From the NCBI GenBank assembly GCA_964035575.1, contig OZ037834.1:372001-436000 (forward strand): 64,000 nt of DNA, in the 5' to 3' direction. Made by a program: the position numbers and the translations under genes. Below the pieces are notes generated by a model. The model ran no database searches. It was not told the DNA's origin and saw only the letters and a program-made list of their open reading frames with translations. Position 1 is the stretch's first letter. Each line of letters begins with the position of its first letter. This document shows positions 28,001-39,622 of the stretch, one piece after another. The DNA comes from Rhynchopus sp. YZ270_cl-10 (Eukaryota; Euglenozoa; Diplonemea; Diplonemida; Diplonemidae).

Positions 28001-31000
28001 GGGGCCGACCGTGTTACTCGAGTTGGCTTTGTTCAGTTTGGAGGTGACCATCGGAAGATCGAATCTGGTGTTCTCTCTCAGGAGCTGTCCTCTTCGGTTC
28101 CACCGGTCACGATACAGTCAGTTGCGAATGGTAGATTGACAGGGTTCGTTCCCGAGCTGAATGGAGAGTTGAGGTGGCATGAACAGCACTTTGTGAGCAG
28201 CGACGCCTACTTAGCAGGATCGCTCCACCGCGCTGCAGGGATGCTTACGACAAACACCATCAACGACGGACGCAAGAAGATGGTCATCATCGTTGCAGAC
28301 AGCCCTATCATGGACGAAGAATCGGACCTCCAAGAAAAATTCGAACTTCTCAACAACGCCGGCGTTTACATCATGGCAGTTACCATCCGCGCGCTGGACA
28401 CAAAGACCGACAACGACATTGCCACCGAGCTGTCTCTTTCCTCCTTCTCTCATGAATTGGTCGACGTACGCTTGGAGGAGCTTTCTGACAAGGTTCTTCT
28501 CAAGCTCTGCGCCCCCGACGAGCCATGGGGCAAACACTTAGTCGGTCTCTCTGACAACGTTCCATGCGGATTCTACACCTACTACGGAGACTGCAACAAA
28601 CAGAGCGCCTGTCTCTGGGAGGACGACGGACAGATCTGCCTCCCATCACCATGTGCATCAGAATGCTCGAAAGACGGCTGCGATGCCATGCCAACAACAG
28701 ACCTATGTGAATGGGATGCGATTGCACTCTCCTGTGGAAAGCAGAAGATCTGCGGTGAAGGTGGTAAGGCGGAATGCATCCGTGATTACCGTTGTGAATA
28801 CAACGATATGAAGCAAATCTGCGATCCTAAGAAATGCTATCATGAAACAGAAAATGCGTGTACAGTGGACCCTTCTGGATGCCTTTGGGATGCTTCTTCT
28901 AACACCAAATGCACACCACAACCATGCAACTACGCAGAGGCAAATGTCTGTACAAATGACGCTTCTTGCGAATGGTCTGCAGAGTCCGCAATGTGCACCC
29001 CCAAGCAATGTGTATACGACGATGCGTTTATGTGCCGTTCTGATGGTCGCTGTGAGCACGACCCCATCACAGATAGCTGCAAGGAAAGAGGGTGTACGTT
29101 CCATGTGGAGCAGACCTCATGCCTGCACGACCCTAGCTGTGAATGGGATGTGCTGTCTTCCCCTGCATTCTGCAAGCCGACGTACTGCAACAGATATGCG
29201 GGAGACATCGCTGCGTGCACTTTAGACGAATCATGCAGTATCACCCAGGACACAACCGGAGAGGACGTCTGCGTCAAGAAAACCTGCACCGTACACGGCA
29301 ACGACATCTGTGCCTGCGGAGCAGACCCACACTGCTTCTGGTCCACCGATGATACACAGTGTGTTGGGAAGGAGTTTGGCGCCTGCATCGGTGGTGACGT
29401 ACTGCTTGGGTTTACCGGGGCGGAGAGTATGGCTGCCTCCTTTGGAAGGCATCCTCATGGTTATGAGGCAGTGCTTTCACAGCTTCGTGATTGGATTGTG
29501 AATGCACCGTTTAGTGGCGATTCTTACACTGTGGAGAAGGGTGCTGCTTCGCCTCATGGGATGAGGGTGGCGCTTATTCAGTTTGGCGGTGCGTCGTTTT
29601 CGGCGGATATGACTAGCTCCACGGCGGCTGCAGCATTGAAAACTACTGCAGGCGGACAGCTGTCTGGATCGCTTGAAGAACTCCTTGGGGATATTGACTA
29701 CTTCGTCGCAAGACAGCTTCTGACAGCGGCCCCGCAGTATGTGAAGCCGCTTCTTGCGCTTGCAGCGGACGTCTTCAAACGGTCGCCACCATCACGCAAG
29801 AAGGTGCTTATCATCATTGGAGACAACAGCTTTGAGGATGTAGCGTTGGCAAGCCCAGCGTTGTCCTTCTTAGAAGCAGCAGAGGTGACCGTCTTCGGAG
29901 TGGTCCTGAGAAGAGCGCAGAACAAAGTGGCGCAAGATGCGTTGACCGAAGAAAGCTTTGTGACCATGCTCACGGCGCCCGGTGCAGAGCATATGAAAGC
30001 GGTAACGATGGATGGGTTTGGCGATCTGCTTGAAGAAGTCTGCGATACGTCGTCCGATTGGGGGCGCACCCTGATGGGGCTGTCGAAGGTGAACCTCACC
30101 TCGGTGTCCTGCAGCTTCTACCTGGCGCCGTTGGATTGCAAAGGGCATGCAGATTGCTTCTGGAGTGAAACCTCGTTGTCATGCGTATCGACACCGTGTC
30201 TGCAGCATAAATGCGACCACGACAGCTGCAACGCAGATCCTTTAGGTTGTGTATGGGACCAAGGTGCTGAGGCATGCTATAGACGTGATGTTTGTATTGA
30301 TGATGTTGCGTTGTGCGACCTGGAACAATGCATTTGGGATGGAACGGAGTGCAATGAGCGGGTGTGCAACCATATGAGCGAGGCCAGCTGTGCATTCGAC
30401 CCTGCAGTCTGCGACTGGCACGCAAACGGGACCTGCCACAAACGTCCCTGCACCTTCTCCGACGAATCTGGCTGTGACGGGGCGGGTTGTCTCTGGGACA
30501 ATGCCTTTGCTGAATGCGGGGAGCCGCACTGCACAGAGGACACAGCAGACGCATGCACCGCAGACCCACACTGCGACTGGAAGAACGACGCCTGCACACT
30601 GAAGGAATGCGCGAACCACGGCAGCGAGGTGGGATGCGAATCTGAAGCCAAATGCGCGTGGGACGTCACGGAATCCCCACCGATCTGCCTGCTGAAGTAC
30701 TGCAGCCGTTTCAATGAGTCCGCCTGCAGCAATGAACCCGACGAACGCTGCAGCTGGGACGCAACCCTGAAGACCTGCGGCGACAAGGACTGCGCTGCAG
30801 TGGCCAACGGCGACTCCTGCGCATGCAACGCCGAACGCGGCTGCTTCTGGGACACCACCCCCACTGCAACAGGCGTCTTCGGCTGTGTGTCAGCACGCTT
30901 CGGAGGCTGCCCAGTCATGGACATCGTGGTCACCTTCGCAGCACCCAACTCCCTCGCCACACCCTACGGACGCTACCAAAACGGCTACAACGGCGTTCTC

Positions 31001-34000
31001 ACCCTCCTCGCCGACTGGCTCCAGGAGCTCCCTCTGAGCACCACCACAGAACGCGGCGTTCGGGTTGCCTTGGTGCAGTTCTCCCTCACCGCAAACAAGG
31101 TTACCCCGGGAACTGGAACCGGAGGACGTCTGTCTGGCTCCAAGACAGACCTATCTGCCGATGTGGAGTGGTTCAAGACACACCGCCCTGAGACCGATGT
31201 AGTGAAGATGGGCAATGCGCTCTCTAGCGCAGAGGGTCTGCTGAACACGCAAAACTCTGAAGGGCGGAAGCGAGTGGTGCTGATGGTGCTGAACTCTGCT
31301 GTCGAGGCAGATGCGTCAACTCTTGCGAGTCTACGGGTTTTGAACGGTATTGATGCGGTTATATTTGGTGTTGTGATCAGACGTTTCGATGCCCACGCAA
31401 ATGACGATCTGGCAGCTGAAACCAGCCTTCTGCCTCTCGTCACCGAGCCCGCATCGGAACACCTTGCGAACACCCCAATCGACCTCTTCAAGACCAACAT
31501 CCTCGACTCTTTGTGCAACCCACACTCCGTCTTCGGTGCGTCTTTGGTGTCCAAACCTACGGAAAACACCGCAACACCTATCCAGCCTTGCAGCCTCTAC
31601 TCGACCAAGCAATTCTGCAACAAAGACGGTGCATGCAACTGGAACGACCGTCTCGAAGTATGCGCAGATTCAAGCTGTCTCGCACACTGCAGCGAAGAGG
31701 TCTGCCTGGACGACATGGTCAGCCTCTGCACCTGGAGCGCCTCCGACAAGATGTGCAGCAAACAGGAGTTCTGCACACACCCCACCTGGGGAGACTGTTC
31801 AAACGACCCTGGATGCGTCTGGTCCGACGACGCCACCGGTGGATACGTCTGTCTCGAGAAGGAATGCCAATACTCCAGCATGGAGGGCTGCCTCCGTGGC
31901 CACGAAGGCTGCGTCTGGCAGGCCGACACCGAGACCTGCGTGCCTCGCGCCTGCAGATTCGGCCCTACCGAGCACGAATGCCTCCTCTCACCCACCTGCG
32001 AATGGGTGCCCTCTTTGGAAGGAGGCGAACACGACTGGAGTGCCTGCGTCGAAAAGCCATGCGCCCCTACCCTCTCTCTCGCCGACTGCACCGCAGACGA
32101 ACGCTGCGTCGTGCACAACGATGTCTGCAACCCACGCGAATGCGTTGTCTTTACGGACGAAGCATCGTGCAGCCACCACGACGAATGTGATTGGGATGGA
32201 TCCTGCGTCCTAAAGTCCTGCAGGACTTATAAGATGGAGGCCGACTGCACCGCTAACTCTTGTTTATGGAACGCAGACAGCTGTACCGAGGTGGTCTGCG
32301 AGACCCTGCAGCACTGCAAATGCTCGCAGCAGAGTGCCTGCTTCTGGGACACCAGGGCCGACGCGAAGTGCATTCCAAGCGAATACGCAGGCTGCCCCAA
32401 CATGGACGTCGTCGTTCTCATCGATGGATCCCTCTCCACCTCTGCCGTATTCGGCAAGCACCCTCACGGCTACCTCGGCATCACCGAAGCGCTCCGTGAA
32501 TGGACCACCACCCTCCCACTCACAGGAGACCCAGCCACCCTGCAGGGATCGAACCTCCAAAGCACCTTAGGAGGGTTGCGATTAGGTTTCATCCAATTTG
32601 CGACAGAAGGCCAACCAAGGAAGGCACCGCTCGGTGTAGGAACCGCGGGGCGTTTGTCGGGATCTGCAGAGGAGCTGGGTGCGGACCTGGATTGGCAGCA
32701 GGCGAACTATATGCATGCGGACAACTACATCACAGAGGCGATGTCGTGGGCAAGCACGATGTTCCAAAGCTCGCCGGTCGCAAGACAGAAGCTGCTTCTC
32801 ATTCTGTCTGATGGGAAGATCACCGATACAGGCAATGCTGCGAAACCACGTAACCTCCTGGAAACACAGAACGTAAAGACATACGCCGTTACACTCCGTA
32901 GATTCTCCACAAAGACACAATACGACCAGGATGCAATTGACAGCATGAAAGAGCTTGTTTCCGAGCCCCTCAACAACCACGTCGTGAGCGTCCAAATGGA
33001 CAATCTCTACTCTGATGTGCTGGAGGGTATCTGCTCGCCAGACTCTGTCTTTGGTGTGGAGGTGATGCGTGATGTGGACACTGAATTGTCCTGCAGTTTC
33101 TATGAGGATGGTACACTGTGCAACAGATTGAACTGTGATTGGGATGAAACGCTGTTGAAGTGTCGTGCATCAGCTTGCTTGGTGCTGTGTGATGAGAAGG
33201 AATGCACCGGGTCGTTCTCTGCCGACTGCGTATGGGATGCGTCTGCGAACATCTGCGAGAAAAAGCAGGTCTGCACGGCAACCACCGAGGATACCTGCAA
33301 GGGTCCCGACTGCTTCTGGTACCCTACGCTTGATGTCTGCGCGCCGGCACCGTGCACAGATTCTTCTGAAGATTCTTGCAGGGCTGATGCCTTTGGATGC
33401 AAATGGACGGACGACCGTTCTCACACCTCAGGAGCATGCATCATTGATGAATGCAACTTCAACACCCAACCCGACTGTGCAACCAACCCACACTGTGTCT
33501 GGGATGTGTCCTCCTCTGGATGCAACCTCAAGCCCTGCGAATATGAGGTGGAAGCTGAGTGTCTTGACCATTATGAATGCATCTGGGAGTCGGGGGCGTG
33601 CAATGTGATCAACAGCTGCGTGCCTCATGTGACGGAGGAGGAGTGCATGAACGACGCTGCCTGCGAATGGAACACCGAGCACTCCCCAGCAGTCTGCTGG
33701 GAACCAAAATGCAAGAAGTTCACAGAATCGGAGGAGATGTGTGAATCTGCAGAGGCAGTCGCATCAGGCTGCGTCTGGCTTGTTGACCACGCAACCGAAG
33801 TCTGCGTCGACGGCCACAAAGTCTGTGGCATGCGCACCGAGCAATGCAGCTGCGCAGAACTCACCGGATGTACCTGGGACCCGACGACACAGAACTGCTT
33901 CTCCTCTATTTTCCAGAACTGCCCGGCCCTCGATTTGACAATCATCTTCGATGGGTCGGCGTTCATGAACAAAGAGTTTGGGAGGCACACTGTGGGGTAC

Positions 34001-34830
34001 TACGGAGTGTTGGACACTATCAACGACTGGATGAAGACGATGCCTTTGGCGCATGACGTAACACAGAAGGATGCTGCCTCAGGCATGCGGCTGAGCCTGG
34101 TGCAGTTCGCTGCACACAAGGAAGCAAGATGGGGGCCGAACCCGGCACTCTCCGGCGACGCACACAACCTCCAGCAGGAGGTCTTCTATCACGAACAGCA
34201 CCAGATCGGCTCAGGCGACCACTACTTGGCCATGGCTATGGGGCGCGCGGCAACGAACTTCAAGGCGTCCCCGCAGAACAGAAAGAAGGTGCTGCTGGTG
34301 GTGACCGCAGGGATCATCGACGATGCGACAGAGCTGACCCTGGCAAGGACGGAGCTCGATACCCTTCGTGTTCAGGTATGTTTTTCTTTTTTTTTTTTCT
34401 TTTTCAGCCAACTTGGCTGAATATAAAACGGGGCGGGGAAAAATGCGAAAAATACTCCTGTTTTGTTGTAATACAGTATTTCAAACACAACATCAATATC
34501 ATACCAAACCACACAGGTCTTCGGTGTTGCCCTCCGCAGGCACACAGTCCCCCTCCGCTCGGACGAGCGTGTCGTGGCAAGCCTGACGCCGCTCCTCTCC
34601 GAGCCACAAGAAGGCCACCTGGTCGCAACAGACCTCGACGGCTTCAGGAGCGAGGTGCTTGATGGGATGTGCAGTGAGGACTCCCATGTGGGGTATGCCA
34701 TTTCCTCACCCCCCTTTTTTTCTTCTTCATTTTTTTTGAATATCTTTCAGCCAATAACCCTGAGGAAGCACTCCACTTTCCATCCACAAACTTCTTCCTA
34801 TAATTGGTACCCCAGAAATAAAAAATACAG

Positions 34831-34885
<55 letters not shown>

Positions 34886-37800
34886 TTCTAATGAAAGACG
34901 CGCATGAATGGACCAATGAAACAACTACGCACTAAGTACGCAATATGGGGTCGTCAGGAGCACCAATACCTCTACAAATCTCTCTCTCTCTCTCTCTCAA
35001 TCTATTATCTCAACATTTCACTTTCCAACCACCTCCCCTTTTCTACAGATACTACATTGTGAACCACGGCCTGTCCGTGCACAAACAGTGCAGTGCTTGG
35101 GGTGATGCGGAGGGTTGCGCGCTTGACTCCGACTGCGTCTGGACCAGCGACGCTGTGTGCACGCCTAGTGTGTGCACAGCGCACTGCACGGCAGACCTCT
35201 GCACGGCAGAAACGGCTGCGACATGCTCCTTCGACCACACCACACAACGCTGTAGTGGTGCCCTCTGTGAGCACACCACCACAGCTGAATGCGAAAGCGA
35301 CCCAGCCTGCTGGTGGGACACCTTCGCTGAGGCTGAGCACGCTGCAGGGAACCTCTGCAAGCCTGCCGTGGGCTGCCACGGACACAAAGAAAAACACCTC
35401 TGCGTCGTACAGAGCATGTGTACCTGGGATTCCGAGCAGTTGAAGTATGTAAAGAGGAGGGGTTTTTATGAAGCTTCTAAGGCTGTAAGAAACAGCGGAA
35501 ACAAAATAAGCTGACTATGAATGAAGGGAGCGGGTTTTCTGTGAGTGTAATGTGTTTTTTTTTTTTTTTTTGTGTTTGCATTGCCACATCACATACCACA
35601 CCACACCCCACAGATGCACGGACACCCGCCGCTGCACAGTGCACCTGGCATCAGACAAGTGTGCTGATGACCCAGTGTGCATCTGGAACACCGCTTCCTC
35701 GACATGCGCGGACAGGACAGGATGTATTGCGAAGGGTATGGCTACGTTCTCTTTGGGGGGAAACACACAGTTTGATTGCTTTTTACGTGATCTATTTTTT
35801 TTCTTCTTGAGAAGTTATGTTTTGAATGGAGGGTTTCTCTTCACAACAAAAAAGCTCTTCTTCTTTTTGGCCCCATATCTCAACACCCCACCACACACAG
35901 TCACCGAGTCTACCTGCAGTGAGTCGCCTGCTTGCATGTGGTCCACCGACATCGGGTCATGCCTTGAGCGCTCCTGCTCTGGCTTTGCCACCCCAGCTGC
36001 GTGCGATGAGGATGCCGTGTGCTACTGGAACACAGCGTTGGACATATGCTCGACGCACAGCGGCTGCATCCAGCACACCTGGGACACCAATGTAGCGGCA
36101 GCCTGTGGAAGCGACCCTGCCTGCATGTGGGACGACGTGACCTGTGTGGACAAGACCGGCTGCGCGCTTCACGTCTCCACGGCGCAGTGCTACAACGACA
36201 CCTCGTGTGAGTGGGTTTCTGGCGATGAAATCTGTGCTGACGTGGGTTGCCCTGCGGTGTCCGGCAGTGCGAACTGCACTGCCAACTCATCGTGCGACTG
36301 GTTCATCTTCACCTCCCCTGCGCCGAGGTGCGACTTCAACTGCGATGCCTTCGGGCAGACCGACTGCGCTGCACGCAGCATCTGCCGCTGGAACGTCGAC
36401 ACCAACCTTTGCGAACAGTCGAACGGCTGCGACCTGCAGACCTCCTCCCCGAAGTGCAACTCCCTAGCACTGTGCGAATGGTCCAACACCACCAAATGCG
36501 GTGCAATGCACCCATGCGACGAAACCGACCAGACCTCTTGCGACCTGCGTGACAAATGCTCCTGGAAGGACGGCGCCTGCACGGAGACCAACCGCTGCCA
36601 CTTCTACCCCTCGCTCGACGCCTGCGAGACGAACCTCAACGGCGACGAATGCCATTGGGGCGACAACGGGTGCGAAGAGACGCTTCTGTGCCCAGCCTTC
36701 CTTTCCGAAGCAGAATGCCAAGAACAAAACGACATCTGCGAATGGAGCGAGACCTGCCTGCCACGATGCGACAAAGACCTTTGCGTGCACGGTACCTGCG
36801 ACGCTGGGTCCTGCGTCTGCGAAGACGGCTTCTCCGGCGCGAACTGCGATGTGTGTTCACTCACCGACGCAGACGGTGCATGCGAGGTCTGCAGTGAAGA
36901 GATGTGCCACCACCACGGAACCTGCGAAGCAGGCCGCTGTCTCTGCATGGCTGGCTGGTCCGGCCCCTTCTGCGCGCAACGTGCCTGTCTCAACACCGAC
37001 CCCACCTTCGTCACAACGTACCCCCTCAGGCCCCTCAAGGATGAGCAGTTTACATACATCATCCACGGATGCTTCAACGCATCGCTCACACAACGTGTCA
37101 CTGTCATCCCGGCTGAAGAAAGCTGTGGGGAAGTCGAGGTTCCGGCGGAGTGCAGTATGTTTCCCCCCCTCCCTTCCCTCCCTCCCTCCCCCCCCCCCCC
37201 CCAGGTTTTGTGAATACCCTTTTTAGTCTTTTTGGTAAAGACCTATTTCATAACATTTCTATTTTTTCCCCCAACTTTATTTTCACTTTCCTAAGATCCC
37301 CGGATGAATCAACAGATTTTTTTCAAAACCAACTCTTTCACTTTCCCAACAGACTTCACCGAATCCATCTCCCTTGCCGACTCTGCTTGCAAGAGAGCTG
37401 AGCGTTTCGACGCTGTGGTCGAACCCATCGCAGAAATGGAACTTCTTGTGAACGTGACTATTGGCTTCGACGGTGTCCAGGACCGTGCGTTCAAGGTCTG
37501 CTGGATGCGTGCTGGGAAGACGGAGTGGTCGTTGGTAGGCTCGCACGATGAGGATGGAGGTTACGAAGCGAGCATGATCGTGCAAGGTGCTGCGACTGCA
37601 CAGTCTGGCGCTGCGACACGTGGCGCACCTGGTGCGGATGGCGCGCTGCATGAATACTGCTGCGAAGGCCTTCGTATCGGAGAGCTCTGTCTGCCTGCAG
37701 GGCTGATTGTGTTTTTGTGGGTGTTGCTGTTGTGCTCGCTGATTGGCGTCTGCGGGCAGCACTACAGACAACGGAGTGAGATCACTACACTGAACGAAAG

Positions 37801-38035
37801 CCGCCAGCCTGAAGGGAAATACTCCGGGTTTGATTTAGATGAAGACTCACAGATGCCTCTGAACACGACCTACATGGGCAGTCATATGGACGCCACGCAA
37901 GGAAGGGATTCATTCTCAAGGTATTCCGACACCTATAGGTCAGTCTCGAGAAACTCTGACGATGCCTCAAGAGACAGATCCAGATCGCAAATGGGGACAC
38001 CCGACGGTCTAGAGTTGGATCAAATCGACATTTGA
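2..38035 (+). CDS. Giant Cys-rich type I membrane protein with C-type lectin, VWA and EGF domains (5' partial)
   Basis: The reading frame is already open at base 2, so the start lies upstream. Inferred exons are 2-34375, 34517-34692, 35049-35444, 35614-35735, 35901-37154 and 37353-38035. All introns are GTATG...AG, and the joined length of 37,005 nt is an exact multiple of three with no internal stop (12,334 residues). Domains in order: 311-residue Cys repeats (to ~13055), lectin region 1 (~13200-14085), VWA 1-2, lectin region 2 (~17280-18220), VWA 3-13 (to ~34674), further Cys clusters, two EGF-like repeats (~36760-36990), a membrane-proximal domain, one hydrophobic helix (~37692-37755) and a ~92-residue Ser/Arg/Asp-rich tail ending in DQIDI. 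The architecture indicates a cell-surface adhesion or carbohydrate-binding protein with a very long extracellular part. That role is inferred from the domain families. I do not recognise a named orthologue. AATAAA at 38046-38051 may be the poly(A) signal. Confidence 0.9.
13200..14085 (+). other. Beta-strand domain plus C-type lectin domain, copy 1
   Basis: The first ~120 residues resemble the cadherin/calx-like stretch that often precedes lectin domains in large bacterial surface proteins (short motif GLLTLKGEASV). A C-type lectin fold follows: GHYYAHY, GYLATVT, YVGATN, WRWVTG, YTNWN followed by EPQN, and AGFVCEW. The EPQN stretch sits where sugar-binding lectins carry EPN, so calcium and sugar binding is plausible but unproven. 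Confidence 0.75.
17281..18220 (+). other. Beta-strand domain plus C-type lectin domain, copy 2
   Basis: Same layout as the region at 13200-14085: GVLHLRASKTA, RYYAYH, GYLATVR, WLGGMD, WRWVTG, YNNWYPFQPSD and AGFVCEYD. The EPN-like tripeptide is replaced here (QPSD), so sugar specificity may differ from copy 1 or be lost. It lies between VWA domains 2 and 3, which suggests a lectin plus two-VWA block was duplicated and later extended by VWA units alone. Confidence 0.75.
19775..24545 (+). repeat. Tandem duplication inside the VWA array (offset 3,061 bp)
   Basis: The stretch around 20037-21420 (VWA 4 and its Cys linker) recurs almost base for base at 23098-24480 (VWA 6 and its linker). VWA 5 (~21688-22340) lies between the copies. 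The offset is constant at 3,061 bp. Similarity fades left of ~19775/22836 and right of ~21510/24571. This looks like duplication of a two-VWA unit, followed by divergence of one partner or by gene conversion of the other. Confidence 0.85.
34376..34516 (+). other. Intron 1 of the giant gene
   Basis: GTATGT ... ACACAG, 141 bp, phase 0. It splits VWA 13 just before the strand read as VFGVALRR, which matches the equivalent strand in every other VWA of the array. That supports the splice sites. Confidence 0.9.
34693..35048 (+). other. Intron 2 of the giant gene, carrying an rRNA fragment
   Basis: GTATGC ... CTACAG, 356 bp. Splicing joins GTG-GG to A-TAC-TAC and restores the pattern VGYYIVN...C that follows VWA domains elsewhere in the protein. 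It holds the LSU rRNA fragment at 34831-34912, an F6 element and a (TC)n run at ~34981-34998. Confidence 0.9.
34831..34912 (+). rRNA. 82-bp fragment of large-subunit (28S-type) rRNA inside an intron
   Basis: The stretch contains AACTATGACTCTCTTAAGG followed by TAGCCAAATGCCTCG, one of the most conserved parts of eukaryotic LSU rRNA, preceded by GCGGGTAAACGGCGGGAG and followed by GACGCGCATGAATGG. Compared with yeast or human, the GTCA/TGAC stem is GTCT/AGAC here, a compensated change expected of a real rRNA sequence of this lineage. Similarity stops on both sides. It is an rDNA-derived fragment, not a complete gene. Confidence 0.85.
35445..35613 (+). other. Intron 3 of the giant gene
   Basis: GTATGT ... 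CCACAG, 169 bp, phase 2 (AA joined to A gives Lys, then Cys). It contains a long T run. Confidence 0.85.
35736..35900 (+). other. Intron 4 of the giant gene
   Basis: GTATGG ... CACACAG, 165 bp, phase 1 (G joined to TC gives Val). It is T-rich, like intron 3. Confidence 0.85.
36760..38035 (+). other. EGF repeats, membrane-proximal region, transmembrane helix and tail
   Basis: Two canonical EGF-like repeats (CVHGTC...CVCEDGFSGANC and CHHHGTC...CLCMAGWSGPFC) lie at ~36780-36990. A ~200-residue region with few Cys follows, interrupted by intron 5 (37155-37352, GTATGT...CAACAG). The hydrophobic stretch LIVFLWVLLLCSLIGVC at ~37704-37754 is the only transmembrane candidate. The tail is rich in Ser, Arg and Asp (RDRSRSQM) and may be phosphorylated (inference). 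Confidence 0.85.
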
Positions 38036-38045
38036 GGAGAAACGC

Positions 38046-38051
38046 AATAAA
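38046..38051 (+). terminator. Possible poly(A) signal of the giant gene
   Basis: AATAAA, 11 nt after the TGA stop. An F4 element follows at 38074. Confidence 0.4.
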
Positions 38052-38073
38052 AAAGCGAGGTGAAGAAAAAACG

Positions 38074-38140
38074 GACAGTGGATTGCACCAACTGTGGCAA
38101 CACAAAACCGAGGCAGCTACACTACAACAATTTATCAAAA
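38074..38140 (+). repeat. F4 dispersed element (type copy)
   Basis: It has a core GCAC...ACTGTGGCAACAC, then GGCAGCTACACTAC and an end CAACAATTTATCAAAA. Other copies are at 52165-52234 and 60271-60344, both on +. Looser relatives sharing TTTATCAAAA are at ~39410-39456, ~39488-39535 and ~63783-63830. This copy starts ~40 nt after the giant gene's stop, so it would be part of its 3' UTR or spacer RNA. Confidence 0.75.
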
Positions 38141-39187
38141 AAAAATAAAAGAGTGTCCAGCTACAACTCCAAATAGATTATCAATAAAAGCGTGTGTAAC
38201 AACAGAATGCACAAAATAACCCGGCGGAGAGTGGCAGTGCCCTACGCCTCCCAGAGACGTTTTTTGCATTGTCGACTTCTCTTTTTTTATTTTCATTTTA
38301 TTTTTTACAATTTTGCTGAGCTATCAGAGGAGGGGAGGAGCTGTAGAGCAAAAAATAAAAAATTAGGGACACCCAGATTATGTAATGTAAAGCTTGCGAA
38401 CCTCGGAAAAATCCCACCCCATCCACCCCCTATCCACCCCAATCCCTGTTTTTTGTTTCCCTCCCTTCTTTTAATGGTGAAATATGCAGAGGGAAAGAGA
38501 GAGAGAGGCATATTTCACTCATATTTCCCCAACCCAAAACAGAGTTATGTTTGGTTGTCAGTTACGGTTTTTTTGTTTTTGTTTTTTTTGTTCGTTGTTG
38601 TTGTTGTTGTTGTTTTTTGGTCATTTTAGTATGTTGATTGTAGTTGATATTTTTTTTGGAAAAGGAGAAAATGTATCGTTACTATTTTTCTTTTTGTTGA
38701 GTGTTTTCCAGCACAAAAAATCTCTTCGGTTTTATGAAACAGAAATTATCTTTTCATTATGTAAAGGATCAGATGATATGAATTTCATCTCTCTTTGCAA
38801 CAATATTTTTATGTTTTTTTTTTTTTGTTTTGTTGTTGTTTTTCTTAGAAGAAGGTTGGTAAGAAGAAGAAAAACGCACAGATGAGGCATAGCAGATTTT
38901 GTCAAACCTTGCGTTTTTCTTTTTAAATTGAACCACATCTTTTGTATTGGGTCCTTTATATTTTAGATTTGTTTTTACATTTTTTTACATTTTTTTTACA
39001 TGTTTCTATTTCTAGTGTCCAATGCAAGGGGATAGACCGAAACGAAGAAGGGTTGACGTCTTTCACCTTTAGCATGCTTTTCCCCTTCCCAAAAAAAAAT
39101 AAAAAAAAATAAAAACAAAACACCCTGCTCCCCGTTTCCCAGCCTCACTCAGCTCACTGCAAGTAAAAAAAAGGTGTTCAGAAGAGT

Positions 39188-39240
39188 ATAGTGGTGCACA
39201 CTCTAGGGTGGCTACACTAATACAACCAAGTTTTCAAAAA
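39188..39240 (+). repeat. F3 dispersed element (type copy)
   Basis: GTGGTGCACACTCTAGGG, then GGCTACACTAATACAA and AAGTTTTCAAAAA. Other copies on + are at 39345-39400, 48166-48217 and 60370-60424. Related to F4 by the shared GCTACACTA and the A-rich end. Two of the four copies lie within ~30-1,100 bp of an F4 element. Confidence 0.8.
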
Positions 39241-39585
39241 AACAAAACAAAACAAAAAGACGCACACAATTTGAGGCAAAACACCACGCAACCTTTTGCC
39301 CCATCTTTTCCCCCTTCTCCATCCCCTCTCTGTTACCCCAGTTATAGTGGTGCGCATCTTCGGGTGTAAACACTAATACAAAAACCAAGTTTTCAAAAAA
39401 AAAAAAAGTGTATCTTGCGTGGCAACTGCACATATTTTCAACGATTTTATCAAAACCGGATAACACAGGGAAAAAAAAATGCAGTAAAAAAGACTGGCAT
39501 CCACACAATAGTTCCAACAATTTTATCAAAAAAAAAACCAAAAAAAAAAATAATAAAAATACAAAAGTGATGAGCGGTGTTGTAC

Positions 39586-39622
<37 letters not shown>

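Larger units (their letters stand above)
14531..34674 (+). other. Thirteen VWA domains separated by CxW cysteine clusters
   Basis: Approximate VWA starts are 14531, 16099, 18665, 20158, 21688, 23219, 24772, 26288, 27839, 29385, 30909, 32394 and 33920; the last is completed across the first intron. Each begins with CP-x-(M/L)-D, then a FGRHP(N/H)G-like segment, and ends near LCDP...WG. The metal-site motif DxSxS is intact in domains 3 (DGSGS), 7 (DGSLS), 8 (DGSES) and 12 (DGSLS), partial in 13 (DGSAF) and lost elsewhere. Linkers are runs of short Cys modules of the form C-x(6-9)-C-xx-D-xx-C-x-W, resembling PSI-type knots, and close with CFW ... RYG-x-CP. VWA domains usually bind protein ligands, often through a metal ion. 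Confidence 0.85.

Noticed and set aside
34831-34912. R2-type retrotransposon insertion or rDNA homing-endonuclease site
   Set aside because: The conserved target CTCTTAAGGTAGCC is uninterrupted and there is no element or endonuclease frame next to it. It is just an rRNA fragment.
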